From NCBI RefSeq assembly GCF_006516955.1, contig NZ_VHLG01000002.1, positions 496,001 to 560,000 of the forward strand: a stretch of 64,000 nucleotides of DNA, given 5' to 3'. The notes under the pieces are model-generated. The model made no database searches. It saw nothing but the letters and a program-made list of their open reading frames with translations, and was not told the DNA's origin. Within the stretch, counting starts at the first letter, position 1; every line of letters starts with the position of its first letter. This document shows, piece after piece, positions 61,699 to 64,000 of the stretch. Source of the DNA: Martelella alba. GTDB taxonomy: Bacteria > Pseudomonadota > Alphaproteobacteria > Rhizobiales > Rhizobiaceae. The position numbers and the translations under genes are program-made.

Positions 61699-62430
61699 TC
61701 AGTCATAAAGGCAGGTGATATAGCTTCCGGATTTACGCCCCAGCCGCTCCACCCGGTCGGCAAGTGCATTCATGTGCGCTGACGGCGCTGCAGCCTGACG
61801 GCCATCCGGATCGGGCAGGGAGACAGCCAGTAATGCCGCCTGCCGACGCGACAGTTTCGAAGCCGGTATGCCAAACTGGTTTTGTGCAGCCGCCTCGATG
61901 CCGTAGACGCCCGGGCCCCATTCGGCAATGTTGAGATAGATTTCCATGAGCCGCTTCTTCGACCAGACAGCATCGGCGGCCAGCGCCAGCGGCAGTTCCA
62001 GCCCCTTGCGCAGATAGGACCGGCCATTCCACAGATAGAGATTCTTGACCGTCTGCATCGGAATGGTGCTGGCGCCGCGCGTCTCCTCACCCGCAAGGGC
62101 CTGATCGATAACCGCACGATATTCCCGCCAGTCTACACCATGGTGGTTACAGAACTGGCCATCCTCCGACATCATCACCGATTGCACCAGAACCGGCGCG
62201 ATATCGTCAAAGGCAACCCATTGCCGGTCATATCCCTGAAAAGTCACCAGCCGCGCCAGCATCGGCGTCGATACCGGATGCACAAAGGCAGGCAGATAGA
62301 GCGGCAGCAGAACATAGGGCAGGAGCAGCAACAATATCAGCAACAGAACGAGGCGTCGCAGGAGACGCTGCGGCCGGCTCTTTCGTGAAGTCATGGTCGG
62401 TTGCGTTTCCTCTGCCTGAGACCCGGCCAT
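61699..62430 (-). CDS. mtgA: Monofunctional peptidoglycan glycosyltransferase
   Basis: A 243-residue GT51 enzyme that polymerises lipid II. One N-terminal transmembrane helix ([17 protein letters not shown]) precedes the catalytic blocks [14 protein letters not shown] and [17 protein letters not shown]. The start may be ATG 62430 or ATG 62394 ([10 protein letters not shown]). It is divergent from FPP synthase; rpmF-mtgA-FPP synthase is a known rhizobial gene order. Confidence 0.94.
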   Translation of the reverse strand: MAGSQAEETQPTMTSRKSRPQRLLRRLVLLLILLLLLPYVLLPLYLPAFVHPVSTPMLARLVTFQGYDRQWVAFDDIAPVLVQSVMMSEDGQFCNHHGVDWREYRAVIDQALAGEETRGASTIPMQTVKNLYLWNGRSYLRKGLELPLALAADAVWSKKRLMEIYLNIAEWGPGVYGIEAAAQNQFGIPASKLSRRQAALLAVSLPDPDGRQAAAPSAHMNALADRVERLGRKSGSYITCLYD

Positions 62431-62565
62431 CGCCGCAGCTTGTACCTGAAATAGCTGCCTCTCTGTTTAGCCCGAAATACCAGCCGTTAAAAGCCGCATG
62501 CGACAATTCTTCGACCGGCGCCAAATCCTGTTGAATATGACGGGCCACCATGCCAAGAGACGGGC

Positions 62566-63483
62566 ATGACAAAGCCCGCCGAAGACTTTTTCTCTGCCCG
62601 TCTGACAGAGGCCCGCATTGCCGTCGAGAAAAGCCTCGACGCGCTTCTTCGCGCCGACCCGCCGGACGGCGAAACCGCACGGCCGGCTGACCTGCTGGCC
62701 GCCATGCGCCATGGCGTGCTGAATGGCGGCAAGCGTTTTCGCCCCTTTCTCGTCATCGAAACGACAAGGCTTTGCGGCGGTGATCCGGACGCTGCCACAC
62801 GGGTAGCGGCGGCCCTTGAATGCATCCATTGTTATTCTCTGATCCATGACGATCTGCCAGCCATGGATGATGATGATCTCAGGCGCGGCCGGCCGACCGT
62901 GCACAAGGCCTTTGACGAGGCAACCGCCATTCTGGCCGGCGACAGCCTTTTGACGCTCGCCTTCGATATCATCGCCGATGATGCGACGCTGCTTGCAGCG
63001 CAAGCCCGTCTGCTGCTGGTGAAAAAGCTGGCTCAGGCCGCAGGCCTTGGCGGCATGGCCGGCGGACAGGCGCTGGACCTCGCTGCGGAAAAGAAAAGTC
63101 CTGACGAGACAGGGATCATCACGCTTCAGGCGATGAAGACCGGAGCGCTGATCCGCTTTGCCGCAGAGGCTGGCGCCATCATTGCCGGCGCCGATGAAAC
63201 AAAACGCGCAGCCCTTGCCCGCTATGGCGCCGTGATCGGTCTGGCCTTCCAGCTGGCCGATGACTTGCTCGACCTGACAGCGGATGCCGAGACCATGGGC
63301 AAGGCAACGCAGAAGGACGCCGCACATGGCAAGGGAACGCTGGTCTCACTTCACGGACAGAACTGGGCAACCGCCCGCCTCAACCAATTGATTGCAGAAG
63401 CCGAAACGCTGCTCGCCCCCTTTGGCCATGAGGCCGAATGCCTGGTCGAGGCCGCCCGCTTCGTCGCCAATCGCAGGAATTGA
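62566..63483 (+). CDS. ispA: Polyprenyl synthetase, probable farnesyl diphosphate synthase
   Basis: A 305-residue E-prenyltransferase. The first Asp-rich motif is HDDLPAMDDDDLRRG and the second is QLADDLLDLTAD. The short bulky-free chain-length region before the first motif (ECIHCYSLIHDD) suits an FPP or GGPP synthase of bacterial IspA type. It makes isoprenoid chains for quinones and lipid carriers. The ATG at 62566 is accepted; its ribosome site is weak. Confidence 0.92.
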   Translation: MTKPAEDFFSARLTEARIAVEKSLDALLRADPPDGETARPADLLAAMRHGVLNGGKRFRPFLVIETTRLCGGDPDAATRVAAALECIHCYSLIHDDLPAMDDDDLRRGRPTVHKAFDEATAILAGDSLLTLAFDIIADDATLLAAQARLLLVKKLAQAAGLGGMAGGQALDLAAEKKSPDETGIITLQAMKTGALIRFAAEAGAIIAGADETKRAALARYGAVIGLAFQLADDLLDLTADAETMGKATQKDAAHGKGTLVSLHGQNWATARLNQLIAEAETLLAPFGHEAECLVEAARFVANRRN

Positions 63484-63487
63484 TCCG

Positions 63488-64000
63488 ATGCCCCTTCCCA
63501 TCGTCCTTGAAACCGATGGCCATGTGACACTGCTGAAATGGCACCGTGGCAGGCGCAATCTCACCGACACGCCCTTTGCCGGCAGCCGCATTCTTCAGGG
63601 CATGACCGCAGGCGCAAGCGTCGAGATCGACCTTCAAATCCATGGCGAGGGCGGCATGGTCGTTCTGCATGACCCGTTGCTGGAGCAATCGACCACCGGA
63701 GTTGGGCCGGTTGCTGCAACCCCTTCGGCAGGTTTTGCAGGCGTCAACCTCAAGACCAAAGACGGCGCTGACAGCGGCGAAGCGGTGATGCTGCTTGACC
63801 GGCTGACACAGCTGATCGCAAGCCGCCCCATTGGCAGGACGGCATTGCTGCAGCTTGATTTCAAGGACAGGCTTGCCGATTTCCACGATAACACGGTCGA
63901 TGCCTTCACCAGGGCCGTTGGCCCCGTTGCGCGCCATATGATCCTCTCAGGCGGCGATGCCGATGCGGTCAAAACACTCTCCACAGGCCTGCCGGATCTC
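63488..64000 (+). CDS. Glycerophosphodiester phosphodiesterase-like protein (3' truncated by window edge)
   Basis: 171 codons are visible; the gene runs off the window. WHRGRRNL near residue 18, SVEIDLQIHGEGG and VVLHDPLLEQSTTG fit the GDPD TIM-barrel, with HRG, the E-x-D pair and HD as metal and catalytic residues. The start ATG is four bases after the FPP synthase stop, so the two are co-transcribed. The substrate is unknown. Confidence 0.8.
   Translation, partial: MPLPIVLETDGHVTLLKWHRGRRNLTDTPFAGSRILQGMTAGASVEIDLQIHGEGGMVVLHDPLLEQSTTGVGPVAATPSAGFAGVNLKTKDGADSGEAVMLLDRLTQLIASRPIGRTALLQLDFKDRLADFHDNTVDAFTRAVGPVARHMILSGGDADAVKTLSTGLPDL

Noticed and set aside
1-64000. Mobile elements, CRISPR arrays, prophage, tRNA or rRNA genes
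   Set aside because: I looked for transposase motifs, regular spaced repeats, integrases and tRNA-like folds in the gaps and saw none.

Overview
The window is about 64 kb of ordinary, gene-dense, GC-rich chromosomal DNA from an alphaproteobacterium. It is most likely a member of the Rhizobiales (Hyphomicrobiales), in or near the Rhizobiaceae/Aurantimonadaceae. The evidence is GcrA with clustered GANTC (CcrM) sites, an RpoH2-type sigma factor, CarD, the SUV3-like helicase / S4 protein / FdxA / CarD block, argD-argF-hslO, phaR, rpmF-mtgA-FPP synthase, and three copies of a palindromic intergenic repeat of the rhizobial type. I see no phage, IS element, CRISPR array, rRNA or tRNA gene. The genus is not resolved from sequence alone.

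Layout. 1-4.0 kb: end of a peptide-type ABC ATPase, an amidase, and a divergent LysR/SDR pair. 4.0-7.0 kb: gltX-lysS operon. 7.3-11.0 kb: EmrAB-type drug efflux pump with a TetR regulator; two near-identical 18-bp dyads mark the probable shared operator. 11.0-14.4 kb: argD-argF-hslO. 14.5-15.4 kb: gcrA behind a GANTC dyad. 15.5-19.2 kb: GNAT, ornithine decarboxylase with a long structured leader (speF-type RNA candidate), LysR, SH3-like protein. 19.3-21.0 kb: DUF1007 protein plus NicO-type metal exporter. 21.0-25.0 kb: ubiTUV (oxygen-independent ubiquinone synthesis) divergent from a UbiD-family decarboxylase, with a FixK/FNR-type box between them. 25.0-31.4 kb: GNAT, KDPG aldolase, CYTH and CHAD proteins, TrhO, a cyclic-nucleotide-binding protein, a CenR-like response regulator, an L,D-transpeptidase. 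31.5-38.4 kb: AI-2E family transporter, thiamine pyrophosphokinase/ABC-F/gamma-glutamylcyclotransferase-like operon, MarR plus DHA2 MFS pump. 38.4-45.6 kb: osmoregulated periplasmic glucan locus (opgG-opgH-opgC and a second opgG/D paralogue), in which the conserved N-terminus of OpgH lies in a separate small ORF. 45.6-50.0 kb: SlyD-like FKBP, then a TPP riboswitch with thiBPQ. 50-55.4 kb: M48/LysM lipoprotein, GNAT, rpoH2 with an EcfG-type promoter, carD, fdxA, S4 protein. 55.4-64 kb: SUV3-like helicase, a 600-bp gap with a duplicated dyad element, DUF3309 and glycine-zipper small proteins, phaR, rpmF, GST, mtgA, FPP synthase, and the start of a glycerophosphodiester phosphodiesterase-like gene.

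How it fits together. Most genes are housekeeping or envelope/stress functions. Thiamine uptake (thiBPQ under a TPP riboswitch) and thiamine pyrophosphokinase form a salvage route. ubiTUV plus ubiD would support quinone synthesis at low oxygen. The opg genes, L,D-transpeptidase, mtgA, response regulator and M48 lipoprotein are envelope functions. RpoH2 and CarD belong to stress and transcription control. No clear new multi-gene system stands out. The best unexplained signals are the split opgH, the paired TetR operators, the duplicated dyad element upstream of the helicase, and the repeat family carrying GANTC sites.
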